Shown: piece after piece, positions 37,893-48,735 of the stretch
Numbering within the stretch: the stretch's first letter is position 1
How the letters are laid out: each line of letters opens with the position of its first letter
Source: Pseudomonas sp. BGI-2
GTDB lineage: Bacteria > Pseudomonadota > Gammaproteobacteria > Pseudomonadales > Pseudomonadaceae
Length of the DNA stretch: 64,000 nt
Assembly (NCBI RefSeq): GCF_004310295.1
Contig: NZ_SISB01000002.1
Span: forward strand, 62,001-126,000
Direction: 5' to 3'
Notes under the pieces: model-generated
Told to the model about the DNA's origin: nothing
The model's database searches: none
The model's input: the letters and a program-made list of their open reading frames with translations, nothing else
Position numbers and translations under genes: made by a program

Positions 37893-38656
37893 GTCAGTTG
37901 GAAAAGATCTACGGCGTGCACGCGGTAGAAGCGTTGCTGCGTCACCACCCGAAACGCGTCAAGCAGATCTGGCTGGCTGAAGGCCGCAGTGATCCGCGCG
38001 TTCAGACGCTGATCGCGCTGGCGGCGGAAAATCGCGTAGCCGTCGGCCAGGCAGAGCGTCGTGAGCTGGATGCCTGGGTTGAGGGCGTGCACCAGGGCGT
38101 GGTGGCGGAAGTGAGTCCGAGCCAGGTCTGGGGCGAGGCAATGCTCGACGAACTGCTCGATCGCACCGAAGGCGCACCGTTGCTGCTGGTGCTCGACGGC
38201 GTGACCGATCCGCACAACCTTGGCGCTTGCCTGCGTTCGGCCGATGCGGCCGGCGCGCTGGCGGTGATCGTGCCGAAGGACAAGTCAGCCACCCTGACCC
38301 CGACGGTACGAAAGGTCGCTTGTGGCGCGGCGGAAGTGATTCCGTTGGTCGCCGTGACCAACCTGGCGCGCACCCTGGAAAAACTCAAGCAGCGTGGCTT
38401 GTGGGTCGTCGGTACGGCGGGCGAGGCTGAACAGAGTCTGTATCAGCAGGACATGACCGGCCCGACCATCCTGATCATGGGCGCGGAAGGCAGCGGCATG
38501 CGTCGCCTGACCCGCGATCTTTGCGACTACCTGGTGCACCTGCCGATGACCGGCAGCGTCAGCAGTCTCAACGTCTCAGTGGCGACCGGCGTCTGCCTGT
38601 TTGAGGCCCAGCGCCAGCGCAGCGTCAAAGCCGCCGGAACCGCCAAGAAGTCCTGA
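37889..38656 (+). CDS. rlmB: 23S rRNA (guanosine-2251-2'-O)-methyltransferase RlmB
   Basis: SpoU/TrmH-family methyltransferase with a trefoil knot. The 255-residue protein opens EKIYGVHAVEALLRHHPKRV and has the three family motifs: LDGVTDPHNLGACLRSADA, ILIMGAEGSGM and VSSLNVSVATGVCLFE. It overlaps rnr by ATGA, the standard arrangement. Confidence 0.97.
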   Translation: MSQLEKIYGVHAVEALLRHHPKRVKQIWLAEGRSDPRVQTLIALAAENRVAVGQAERRELDAWVEGVHQGVVAEVSPSQVWGEAMLDELLDRTEGAPLLLVLDGVTDPHNLGACLRSADAAGALAVIVPKDKSATLTPTVRKVACGAAEVIPLVAVTNLARTLEKLKQRGLWVVGTAGEAEQSLYQQDMTGPTILIMGAEGSGMRRLTRDLCDYLVHLPMTGSVSSLNVSVATGVCLFEAQRQRSVKAAGTAKKS

Positions 38657-38678
38657 ATCATCGCGGCAGCCTTGCTTC

Positions 38679-38769
38679 TGTAGGAGCGAGGCTCGCCCGC
38701 GAAGAACGATAAGGCGGTATTCCTGAAAGATCGCGGAGCTCCGATCGCGGGCAAGCCTCGCTCCTACAG
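38679..38769. repeat. REP-type inverted repeat pair (family A)
   Basis: Two inverted REP units about 45 bases apart after rlmB, in the opposite order to most copies (TGTAGGAGCG unit first). Confidence 0.85.
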
Positions 38770-38807
38770 GGATGATGCGGTGGTTGTTCAAATAATCACC
38801 AATTGCC

Positions 38808-38836
38808 TTGCACCTCTCCTGTCCCTTCTCTACAAT
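38808..38836 (+). promoter_or_regulatory. Promoter of the rpsF operon
   Basis: TTGCAC (38808-38813), a 17-base spacer and TACAAT (38831-38836), giving a leader of about 110 bases before rpsF. Confidence 0.75.
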
Positions 38837-38906
38837 TGCGCCCCTTGCTGTGACGGCAGGCACGCATGTGTCTATCGCAAGCAAGTCCATAAGTGTCATT
38901 CACTCC

Positions 38907-38941
38907 TTGTCTGACCGCTTTTGAGCGGCAGGCTACAACCC
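38907..38941 (+). promoter_or_regulatory. Candidate S6:S18-binding leader of rpsF
   Basis: A hairpin: outer pairs TTGT/ACAA and CTG/CAG, a GCT bulge, inner stem CCGC/GCGG. The lay-out resembles the known ribosomal S6 leader, bound by the S6:S18 dimer to repress its own operon. It lies just before the ribosome site AAGGAG. Confidence 0.5.
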
Positions 38942-38954
38942 GTAAGGAGCATTC

Positions 38955-39377
38955 ATGCGTCATTACGAAATCATCTTTTTGGTCCACCCGGATCAAAGCG
39001 AGCAAGTCGGCGGCATGGTAGAGCGTTACACCAAGCTGATCGAAGAAGACGGCGGCAAAATCCACCGTCTGGAAGATTGGGGCCGTCGTCAACTGGCCTA
39101 TGCAATCAACAATGTTCACAAGGCTCACTACGTGATGCTGAACGTTGAGTGCACTGGCAAGGCCCTGGCCGAGCTGGAAGACAACTTCCGCTACAACGAT
39201 GCAGTGATCCGTAACCTGGTCATCCGTCGCGAAGAAGCCGTTACCGGCCAATCCGAGATGCTCAAGGCTGAAGAAAACCGCAGTGAGCGCCGTGAGCGTC
39301 GCGACCGTCCTGAGCACGAAGGCGCTGAAAGCGCTGATAGTGATGACAGCGACAACAGCGATAACGCTGACGAGTAA
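38955..39377 (+). CDS. rpsF: 30S ribosomal protein S6
   Basis: 140-residue central-domain 30S protein. It opens [18 protein letters not shown] and has the RNA- and S18-binding strand [19 protein letters not shown]-terminal acidic, Ser/Asp-rich tail ([12 protein letters not shown]) is typical of Pseudomonas and is where RimK adds glutamates. AAGGAG lies upstream. Confidence 0.98.
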   Translation: MRHYEIIFLVHPDQSEQVGGMVERYTKLIEEDGGKIHRLEDWGRRQLAYAINNVHKAHYVMLNVECTGKALAELEDNFRYNDAVIRNLVIRREEAVTGQSEMLKAEENRSERRERRDRPEHEGAESADSDDSDNSDNADE

Positions 39378-39405
39378 TCCACGGACCTTTTAAGGAGCCT
39401 ATCAA

Positions 39406-39636
39406 ATGGCACGTTTCTTCCGTCGTCGTAAATTCTGCCGCTTCACCGCTGAAGACGTGAAAGAGATCGATTACAAAGATCTCAACACTCTGAAAGCTTA
39501 TGTATCCGAGACCGGCAAAATCGTTCCAAGCCGTATCACCGGTACCAAAGCACGTTATCAGCGTCAGCTGGCCACCGCTATCAAGCGCGCCCGCTTCCTG
39601 GCCCTGCTGGCCTACACCGACAGCCACGGCCGCTGA
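39406..39636 (+). CDS. rpsR: 30S ribosomal protein S18
   Basis: 76-residue protein, [21 protein letters not shown] with [21 protein letters not shown], the family signature. It pairs with S6 in the 30S platform. It is 28 bases downstream of rpsF with AAGGAG before its ATG. Confidence 0.98.
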
Positions 39637-39672
39637 GACCGGGCAGTCGACACGTAGCAAAGGATTGAATGC

Positions 39673-40566
39673 ATGCGAGCCATAGCTGAGTTCATCATGC
39701 GCGGCCGTATGCAGGCCACTCTGGTAGTGGCTGGATGCGCTGCATTGCCGTTGTTGTATTGGTTGGGTGCTGCCGCTGGATGCTTTGTGCTCCTGCGGCG
39801 CGGATTGAAGGACGCCATTGGCGTACTTGCTCTCGGACTGCTGCCAGCGTTGATCTGGTGGTTTTACTCCGATGACCCACGCGCACTTCTGGTGCTGCTG
39901 GGGTCTTGGAGCCTTGCGTTGGTTTTGCGCGCAAGTGAGTCCTGGAACCGCGTGCTGCTGGTCAGCATAGCGATGGGAGTGGTGTTTGCAGTGGTGCTGG
40001 GGACAGTTTTTGCTCCCCAAATCGAGATGCTGGCGCAGGCCTTGATAAAGGTCATGCCGTCGCTACTCGGTGATGTCTACCAGAAGTTGTCGGTAGACGA
40101 GCAAGCGCATTTTGCGTCCCTGATTGCACCGGTCCTGACCGGCCTGATTGCGGCCTTGTTGCAAATCGTCAGTGTGCTGAGCCTGATTGTCGGGCGCTAC
40201 TGGCAGGCGTTGTTGTACAACCCGGGTGGTTTTGGTCGCGAGTTTCGCGCCATCCGATTCCCGCTTTTACCAGCGATGTTGCTGCTGGCGTTCATGCTTC
40301 TGGGGCCGAACATCGGTCCACAGATGGCCATGTTGACGCCGTTGTGCAGCGTGCCGCTGGTGTTCGCCGGGCTGGCCCTGATTCACGGGCTAGTGGCGCA
40401 AAAGCGACTGGCCAGATTCTGGCTGGTGGGGTTGTACGTCACGCTGTTGCTGTTCATGCAGCTGATCTATCCGTTGCTGGTGGTCTTGGCCATCGTCGAC
40501 AGCCTGATTGATTTTCGCGGTCGTTCGGCGCCGAAAGACGCCGATAGCGCGAACGGTGAAGGTTAA
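39673..40566 (+). CDS. DUF2232 membrane protein in the rpsF-rplI operon
   Basis: A 297-residue hydrophobic protein with about eight membrane helices, corresponding to PA4933. Function unknown; the family resembles YybS-like permease proteins. It sits between rpsR and rplI as in all pseudomonads, so it is probably co-expressed with ribosomal proteins. The ATG at 39673 has AAAGGA upstream. Confidence 0.85.
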   Translation: MRAIAEFIMRGRMQATLVVAGCAALPLLYWLGAAAGCFVLLRRGLKDAIGVLALGLLPALIWWFYSDDPRALLVLLGSWSLALVLRASESWNRVLLVSIAMGVVFAVVLGTVFAPQIEMLAQALIKVMPSLLGDVYQKLSVDEQAHFASLIAPVLTGLIAALLQIVSVLSLIVGRYWQALLYNPGGFGREFRAIRFPLLPAMLLLAFMLLGPNIGPQMAMLTPLCSVPLVFAGLALIHGLVAQKRLARFWLVGLYVTLLLFMQLIYPLLVVLAIVDSLIDFRGRSAPKDADSANGEG

Positions 40567-40585
40567 AAGTTAAGAGGATTTTCAC

Positions 40586-41032
40586 ATGCAACTGATCCTT
40601 CTGGAAAAAGTCACCAACCTGGGCAACCTGGGTGACAAAGTAAACGTTAAGGCTGGTTACGGTCGTAACTACCTGCTGCCTTACGGTAAAGCTACCGCTG
40701 CGACCGCTGCCAACCTGGCTGCGTTCGAAGAGCGTCGCGCTGAGCTGGAAAAAGCCGCAGCAGACCGTAAAACTTCGGCTGAAAGCCGTGCCGCCCAACT
40801 GGCTGAGCTGGAAGTGACTATCACTGCCACCGCTGGTGACGAAGGCAAGCTGTTCGGTTCGATCGGTACTCACGACATCGCTGATGCACTGACCGCCTCT
40901 GGCGTTGAAGTTGCAAAAAGCGAAGTTCGTCTGCCGAACGGCACCATCCGCAACGTAGGCGAATTCGACGTAGCCGTGCACCTGCACGCCGAAGTTGAAG
41001 CCACCGTACGCGTTGTCGTGGTAGCAGCTTAA
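40586..41032 (+). CDS. rplI: 50S ribosomal protein L9
   Basis: 148-residue protein with the N-terminal L9 signature ([32 protein letters not shown]), a long central helix rich in Ala/Glu, and a C-terminal domain ([19 protein letters not shown]). It binds 23S rRNA domain V. AGAGGA lies upstream. Confidence 0.98.
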   Translation: MQLILLEKVTNLGNLGDKVNVKAGYGRNYLLPYGKATAATAANLAAFEERRAELEKAAADRKTSAESRAAQLAELEVTITATAGDEGKLFGSIGTHDIADALTASGVEVAKSEVRLPNGTIRNVGEFDVAVHLHAEVEATVRVVVVAA

Positions 41033-41080
41033 GCAGCACTTGATCGGCTGGCACCCTTGGGTGCTTGCCGGTAACATCGG

Positions 41081-41105
41081 GCACGATCCTGTTTACAGGT
41101 CGTGC
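41081..41105 (+). terminator. Terminator of the rpsF-rplI operon
   Basis: Stem GCACGATCCTG/CAGGTCGTGC with one bulged T and a TTTA loop, followed by TCTTTGTCTTTC. Confidence 0.75.
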
Positions 41106-41166
41106 TCTTTGTCTTTCTGCAGTTCCTGTTTTTCACACCCTGCTTTTCTAATATAACCAAGTGGCC

Positions 41167-42561
41167 ATGAACGATATCTCCGCTCCCGAGCAATACGATC
41201 TGCAAACCGCTTCCCTGAAGGTGCCTCCGCATTCCATCGAGGCCGAACAGGCCGTGCTCGGTGGTCTGATGCTGGACAACAACGCCTGGGAACGCGTGCT
41301 GGATCAAGTGTCGGACGGCGATTTCTATCGACATGACCACCGTTTGATCTTCCGCGCGATCGCCAAGCTCGCCGACCAGAACTCCCCCATCGACGTCGTG
41401 ACCCTTGCCGAGCAATTGGACAAGGAAGGTCAGACCTCGCAGGTCGGCGGCCTTGGTTACCTTGGTGAGCTGGCGAAAAATACGCCGTCCGTCGCCAACA
41501 TCAAGGCCTATGCGCAGATCGTCCGTGCACGGGCAACGCTGCGGCAGCTGATCGGTATCGCCACCGAAATTGCCGATAGTGCTTTCAACCCGGAAGGCCG
41601 CACGGCTGAAGAGATTCTCGACGAAGCCGAACGGCAGATCTTCCAGATCGCCGAGGCCCGGCCAAAAACCGGCGGCCCGGTGAGCGTGAATGACCTGCTG
41701 ACCAAGGCCATCGACCGCATCGACACCTTGTTCAACACCGACAACGCCATCACTGGCCTGTCCACCGGCTACACCGACCTCGACGGGATGACCAGCGGCC
41801 TGCAGCCGTCCGACCTGATCATCGTCGCCGGTCGTCCTTCGATGGGTAAAACCACTTTTGCGATGAACCTGGTGGAAAACGCCGTGTTGCGCAGCGACAA
41901 GTGCGTACTGGTCTACTCGCTGGAGATGCCAGGCGAATCGCTGATCATGCGTATGTTGTCGTCGCTGGGCCGTATCGACCAGACCAAGGTCCGTGCCGGT
42001 CGCCTGGAAGACGACGATTGGCCGCGCCTGACCTCGGCGGTCAACCTGCTCAACGATCGCAAGCTGTTCATCGACGATACGGCGGGCATCAGCCCTTCGG
42101 AAATGCGCGCGCGGACCCGGCGTCTGGTTCGTGAGCACGGCGATGTCGGCCTGATCATGATCGACTACCTGCAGTTGATGCAGATCCCGGGTTCGGGCGG
42201 CGACAATCGGACCAACGAGATTTCCGAGATCTCCCGTTCCTTGAAAGCCCTGGCCAAGGAATTCAACTGCCCGGTGGTGGCGCTGTCTCAGCTCAACCGC
42301 TCCCTGGAGCAACGACCGAACAAACGCCCGATCAACTCCGACCTCCGGGAATCCGGAGCGATCGAGCAAGATGCTGACGTGATCATGTTCGTGTACCGGG
42401 ACGAGGTGTACCACCCGGAAACCGAGCACAAAGGCATCGCCGAGATCATCATCGGCAAACAGCGGAACGGCCCGATCGGCACGTCGCGGCTGGCGTTCAT
42501 CGGTAAGTACACCCGCTTCGAAAACCTCGCGCCGGGCAGCTACAACTTCGACGACGAATAG
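41167..42561 (+). CDS. dnaB: Replicative DNA helicase DnaB
   Basis: Hexameric helicase at the replication fork. The 464-residue protein has an N-terminal DnaG-binding domain with HSIEAEQAVLGGLMLDN and a RecA-like domain with Walker A GRPSMGKTT, Walker B IMIDYLQL and the DRE-like SDLRESGAIEQDAD motif. The ATG at 41167 gives the usual Pseudomonas N-terminus; a GTG two codons upstream (41161) is possible. No intein is present. Confidence 0.97.
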   Translation: MNDISAPEQYDLQTASLKVPPHSIEAEQAVLGGLMLDNNAWERVLDQVSDGDFYRHDHRLIFRAIAKLADQNSPIDVVTLAEQLDKEGQTSQVGGLGYLGELAKNTPSVANIKAYAQIVRARATLRQLIGIATEIADSAFNPEGRTAEEILDEAERQIFQIAEARPKTGGPVSVNDLLTKAIDRIDTLFNTDNAITGLSTGYTDLDGMTSGLQPSDLIIVAGRPSMGKTTFAMNLVENAVLRSDKCVLVYSLEMPGESLIMRMLSSLGRIDQTKVRAGRLEDDDWPRLTSAVNLLNDRKLFIDDTAGISPSEMRARTRRLVREHGDVGLIMIDYLQLMQIPGSGGDNRTNEISEISRSLKALAKEFNCPVVALSQLNRSLEQRPNKRPINSDLRESGAIEQDADVIMFVYRDEVYHPETEHKGIAEIIIGKQRNGPIGTSRLAFIGKYTRFENLAPGSYNFDDE

Positions 42562-42584
42562 TTAGTTGGTGTCTGGTCGGGCCT

Positions 42585-42649
42585 CTTCGCGGGCAAGCCT
42601 CGCTCCTACAGGTTGCGTAGAACCTGTAGGAGCGAGGCTTGCCCGCGAA
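42585..42649. repeat. REP-type inverted repeat pair (family A)
   Basis: Inverted REP units with a short spacer after dnaB. Confidence 0.85.
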
Positions 42650-42700
42650 TGGGGTCGACACCAATTTCCGACCATAGCCGTCGGAATTGGTTGTTTTTTG

Positions 42701-42709
42701 TGCTATATT
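42701..42709 (+). promoter_or_regulatory. Extended -10 promoter for the YgiQ gene
   Basis: TGCTATATT, a TGn-extended -10, about 40 bases before the ATG. Confidence 0.45.
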
Positions 42710-42748
42710 CCGCGCCCGCGATTTTTCATCTCAACACCGGTCATCGTC

Positions 42749-45052
<2,304 letters not shown>

Positions 45053-45073
45053 GCCACGTTTGAGCTGAACAGA

Positions 45074-45095
45074 ACGCCAACCTTCGGGTTGGCGT
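45074..45095 (+). terminator. Hairpin after the YgiQ gene
   Basis: Perfect stem ACGCCAACC/GGTTGGCGT with a TTCG tetraloop, without a U tract. Confidence 0.6.
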
Positions 45096-45098
45096 GAT

Positions 45099-45195
45099 CG
45101 TTCCCACGCTCTGCGTGGGAACGCCTCAAGGGACGCTCCGCGTCCAGTGACGCGGAGCGTCACGGACTGCATTCCCACGCAGAGCGTGGGAACGA
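45099..45195. repeat. Compound palindrome (TTCCCACGC and GACGCGGAGCGTC units)
   Basis: Nested repeats: CGTTCCCACGC/GCGTGGGAACG at both ends (45099-45122 and 45170-45195) and a central GACGCTCCGCGTC/GACGCGGAGCGTC pair. It is a different repeat family from the REP units. It fills part of the 319-base gap before the ATP-grasp cluster; the rest (45196-45371) holds a promoter and no gene I can support. Confidence 0.75.
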
Positions 45196-45258
45196 TCAAA
45201 CGATCCTGGGTCGCCTCGCAACATTTCCGTGCAACTCCTCCCAACCAATTTCCCGCAT

Positions 45259-45275
45259 CGCCCGATTTTGGTGCT
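45259..45275 (+). promoter_or_regulatory. Weak NtrC-like site
   Basis: A 17-base element ending TTTTGGTGCT agrees with about 10 of 17 positions of the NtrC consensus, about 43 bases upstream of the -24 region. Low confidence. Confidence 0.25.
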
Positions 45276-45317
45276 GTACTGCCTCAAGCAACCGAAGAAA
45301 GCGCCAGCGCCGCTGGA

Positions 45318-45332
45318 TGGCATAAGTCTTGC
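45318..45332 (+). promoter_or_regulatory. Candidate sigma-54 promoter of the ATP-grasp/transglutaminase cluster
   Basis: TGGCATAAGTCTTGC, with GG and GC 12 bases apart as the -24/-12 elements, matching TGGCAyrN4TTGC, about 40 bases before the GTG start. Confidence 0.65.
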
Positions 45333-45371
45333 GCGCTTTCCAATACGCTTAGGGCTCGCAGGAGGCACGCC

Positions 45372-48300
45372 GTGTCGATTCATGTCGCATTGCACCACGT
45401 CACGCATTACCGCTACGACCGCGCCGTCGAGCTCGGTCCGCAGATCGTTCGCCTGCGCCCGGCCGCCCACAGTCGCACGCGGATTCTGTCCTATGCGCTG
45501 AAAGTTTCCCCCGAGCAGCATTTCATCAACTGGCAGCAAGACCCCCAGGGCAATTACCTGGCGCGGTTGGTGTTCCCGGAGAAAACCGATGAGCTGCGGA
45601 TCGAGGTCGATTTGCTGGCGGAGATGGCGGTCTTCAATCCGTTCGACTTTTTCCTTGAGCCCTACGCGGAAAAGATCCCTTTCGCCTACGCCGCGGACGA
45701 GCGCAAGGAACTGGCGCCGTACCTGGAAACCTTGCCCCTGACGCCGAAGTTCAAGGCCTATCTGGACGGCATCGACCGCACGCCGCTGCCGAGCGTGGAT
45801 TTCCTGGTGGCACTCAATCAGCGCCTGAGCGAAGACATCGGCTACCTGATCCGCATGGAGCCGGGGGTGCAAACGCCCGAGCACACCCTTGAACAGGCTT
45901 CCGGTTCCTGCCGCGATTCAGCTTGGTTGCTGGTGCAGCTGCTGCGCAACCTCGGGCTGGCGGCGCGTTTCGTCTCCGGCTACCTGATCCAATTGACCGC
46001 CGACGTCAAAAGCCTCGACGGCCCCTCGGGCACGGAAGTGGACTTCACCGACCTGCACGCGTGGTGCGAGGTCTATTTGCCCGGCGCCGGCTGGATCGGC
46101 CTGGATGCGACCTCGGGGCTGTTTGCCGGTGAAGGACACATTCCGTTGGCGTGCAGTCCCGATCCGGGCTCTGCGGCACCGATCAGTGGTCTGGTGGAAC
46201 CGTGCGAGTGCGAATTCACCCACGAAATGTATGTGGAGCGGATTTGGGAAGCACCACGGGTCACCAAGCCCTACACCGAAGATCAGTGGCTGGCGATCCA
46301 GGCGCTGGGCCGGCAAATCGATGCCGACCTGCTGGAAGGCGACGTGCGCCTGACCATGGGCGGCGAGCCGACCTTCGTTTCCATCGATGACCCGGACGGT
46401 GACGAGTGGAACACCGCCGCGCTCGGGCCGGACAAGCGTCGGTTATCCGCTGAGCTGTTCCAGCGCATGCGCAAACGCTACGCGCCCAAAGGCCTGGTGC
46501 ATTTCGGTCAGGGCAAGTGGTACCCCGGCGAGCAACTGCCACGCTGGTCGCTCAATTGCTACTGGCGCCGCGATGGCGTGCCGATCTGGCACAACAGCGC
46601 GCTGATCGCCGATGAGCAGGAAGACTACGGCGCCGATGGCGAGCTGGCCGGGCGTTTTCTGGCGAGTGTCGCCGAACGCCTGAACATTCCGATACGTTTT
46701 GTTTTCTCTGCCTACGAAGACAATTTCTATTACCTCTGGCGCGAAGGCACGTTGCCGCAGAACGTCAGCGCCGAAGACTCACGTCTTGAAGAACCGTTGG
46801 AGCGGGCGCGCCTGCGTAAAGTCTTCAGCCAGGGCCTGGACAAGGTGATCGGCCAGGTCCTGCCGCTTGCGCGCACCGCCAAGGGTGATCAATGGCAAAG
46901 CGGTCGCTGGTATCTGCGTGACGAGCATTGTCGATTGGTGCCGGGGGATTCGCCGCTGGGTTATCGCTTGCCGCTGGGCTCGCAGCCTTGGGTGAAGGCG
47001 GCCGAGTATCCGTTCATCTACCCGAACGACCCGAATCAGGAATTCCCCGCGCTTCCAGACACTCAGCAGTTGAACAGTCCGGGCGCGCCGGCCGAAGCGG
47101 TCGAGCGGGATCTGGAGGTCGATGAATCCGCCGATTGGCTGACCCGCACCGCGTTCTGCGCCGAGGCTCGGGAGGGCCGGCTGTACCTGTTCATGCCGCC
47201 GCTGGAACGGGTCGAGGACTATTTGGAACTGGTCACCGCGATCGAGGCCACGGCGCAGGAACTGCATTGCCCGGTGTTGCTGGAAGGCTACGAGCCGCCG
47301 AGCGATCCTCGCCTGAGCAACTTCCGCATCACCCCCGATCCAGGCGTGATCGAGGTCAACGTTCAGCCGTCCGCCACGTGGGATGAGCTGGTCGAGCGCA
47401 CCGAGTTTTTGTACGAAGAAGCACGCCAGACGCGGCTGACCACCGAGAAATTCATGATCGACGGCCGGCACACCGGCACCGGCGGCGGTAACCATTTCGT
47501 ACTGGGTGGCGCGACGCCGGCTGACTCACCATTTCTGCGACGTCCCGATCTGCTGCGCAGCCTGATCAGCTACTGGCATAACCATCCGTCCTTGTCCTAC
47601 CTGTTTTCCGGATTGTTCATCGGCCCGACATCTCAGGCGCCGCGTGTTGATGAAGCGCGCAACGATGCGTTGTACGAGTTGGAAATCGCCTTCGCCCAAA
47701 TGCCGGAACCGGGCGAGGAGTGCACGCCATGGCTGGTCGACCGGTTGCTGCGCAACTTGCTGACCGACGTGACCGGCAACACGCACCGCGCCGAGTTCTG
47801 CATCGACAAACTTTATTCACCCGATGGCGCGACGGGGCGTCTTGGACTGCTCGAGTTGCGAGCCTTTGAAATGCCGCCGCATGCACGCATGAGTCTGGCG
47901 CAGCAGTTGCTGCTGCGGGCACTGGTGGCGAGGTTCTGGCGCGAGCCTTACGCGCCGCCGAAACTGGCGCGCTGGGGCACAGAGCTGCATGACCGATTCC
48001 TGCTGCCGCACTTTATCGAGCAGGACTTCGCGGATGTGATCGTCGATCTCAATGCCGCCGGCTATCCCGTGCGGGCGGAGTGGTTTGCCGCGCACCTGGA
48101 ATTTCGCTTTCCCAAGGTCGGCGATTACGCCGTCAGTGGCGTCGAACTGGAAGTGCGTCAGGCGCTGGAGCCTTGGCATGTGCTGGGCGAGGAGGGTGCG
48201 GTCGGCGGCACGGTGCGCTACGTGGATTCGTCCCTGGAGCGCTTGCAAGTGAAACTCAACGGCCTGGCGCCGCAGCGTTATTTGCTGACGTGCAACGGCG

Positions 48301-48647
48301 TCCCAGTGCCTTTGCAGCCGACCGGACGCGTCGGCGAGTACGTCGCTGGTGTGCGCTTCCGCGCCTGGCAACCGGCCAACTGCCTGCAACCGACCATCCC
48401 GGTCCATGCACCGTTGGTGTTCGACCTGCTCGACACCTGGATGCAGCGCTCGCTGGGTGGCTGTCAGTACCACGTCGCCCATCCTGGCGGGCGCAACTAC
48501 GACAGTTTGCCGGTGAATGCCAATGAGGCCGAGAGTCGGCGTATGGCGCGTTTCTTCCGCATCGGACACAGCCCGGGGAAACTGCCTGTACCGATTCTAG
48601 AAATTAACGACGAACTGCCGATGACGCTCGATTTGCGACGTTTCTAA
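45372..48647 (+). CDS. Transglutaminase-like/DUF2126 protein
   Basis: A 1091-residue soluble protein. An N-terminal Bact_transglu_N-type domain (about 1-90) is followed by a transglutaminase-like core with a Cys180/His229/Asp245 triad (SGSCRDSAWLL, DLHAWCEVYLPG, GLDATSG). The rest, to about 1085, is the DUF2126 region (for example LGGATPADSPFLRRPDL). The GTG at 45372 is preceded by AGGAGGC; the frame upstream crosses the repeat. Comparative work groups this family with permuted ATP-grasp/alpha-E proteins in predicted peptide-forming or peptide-processing systems. The product is unknown. Confidence 0.88.
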   Translation: MSIHVALHHVTHYRYDRAVELGPQIVRLRPAAHSRTRILSYALKVSPEQHFINWQQDPQGNYLARLVFPEKTDELRIEVDLLAEMAVFNPFDFFLEPYAEKIPFAYAADERKELAPYLETLPLTPKFKAYLDGIDRTPLPSVDFLVALNQRLSEDIGYLIRMEPGVQTPEHTLEQASGSCRDSAWLLVQLLRNLGLAARFVSGYLIQLTADVKSLDGPSGTEVDFTDLHAWCEVYLPGAGWIGLDATSGLFAGEGHIPLACSPDPGSAAPISGLVEPCECEFTHEMYVERIWEAPRVTKPYTEDQWLAIQALGRQIDADLLEGDVRLTMGGEPTFVSIDDPDGDEWNTAALGPDKRRLSAELFQRMRKRYAPKGLVHFGQGKWYPGEQLPRWSLNCYWRRDGVPIWHNSALIADEQEDYGADGELAGRFLASVAERLNIPIRFVFSAYEDNFYYLWREGTLPQNVSAEDSRLEEPLERARLRKVFSQGLDKVIGQVLPLARTAKGDQWQSGRWYLRDEHCRLVPGDSPLGYRLPLGSQPWVKAAEYPFIYPNDPNQEFPALPDTQQLNSPGAPAEAVERDLEVDESADWLTRTAFCAEAREGRLYLFMPPLERVEDYLELVTAIEATAQELHCPVLLEGYEPPSDPRLSNFRITPDPGVIEVNVQPSATWDELVERTEFLYEEARQTRLTTEKFMIDGRHTGTGGGNHFVLGGATPADSPFLRRPDLLRSLISYWHNHPSLSYLFSGLFIGPTSQAPRVDEARNDALYELEIAFAQMPEPGEECTPWLVDRLLRNLLTDVTGNTHRAEFCIDKLYSPDGATGRLGLLELRAFEMPPHARMSLAQQLLLRALVARFWREPYAPPKLARWGTELHDRFLLPHFIEQDFADVIVDLNAAGYPVRAEWFAAHLEFRFPKVGDYAVSGVELEVRQALEPWHVLGEEGAVGGTVRYVDSSLERLQVKLNGLAPQRYLLTCNGVPVPLQPTGRVGEYVAGVRFRAWQPANCLQPTIPVHAPLVFDLLDTWMQRSLGGCQYHVAHPGGRNYDSLPVNANEAESRRMARFFRIGHSPGKLPVPILEINDELPMTLDLRRF

Positions 48648-48735
48648 ACCGTACGCGACGCTCGGATTTTTCGTATATCCGGGCGTCATGAGCCTGCGTT
48701 AGTCTGACCGTTCTTTGCTGTCTGCCGAGCTTTCC

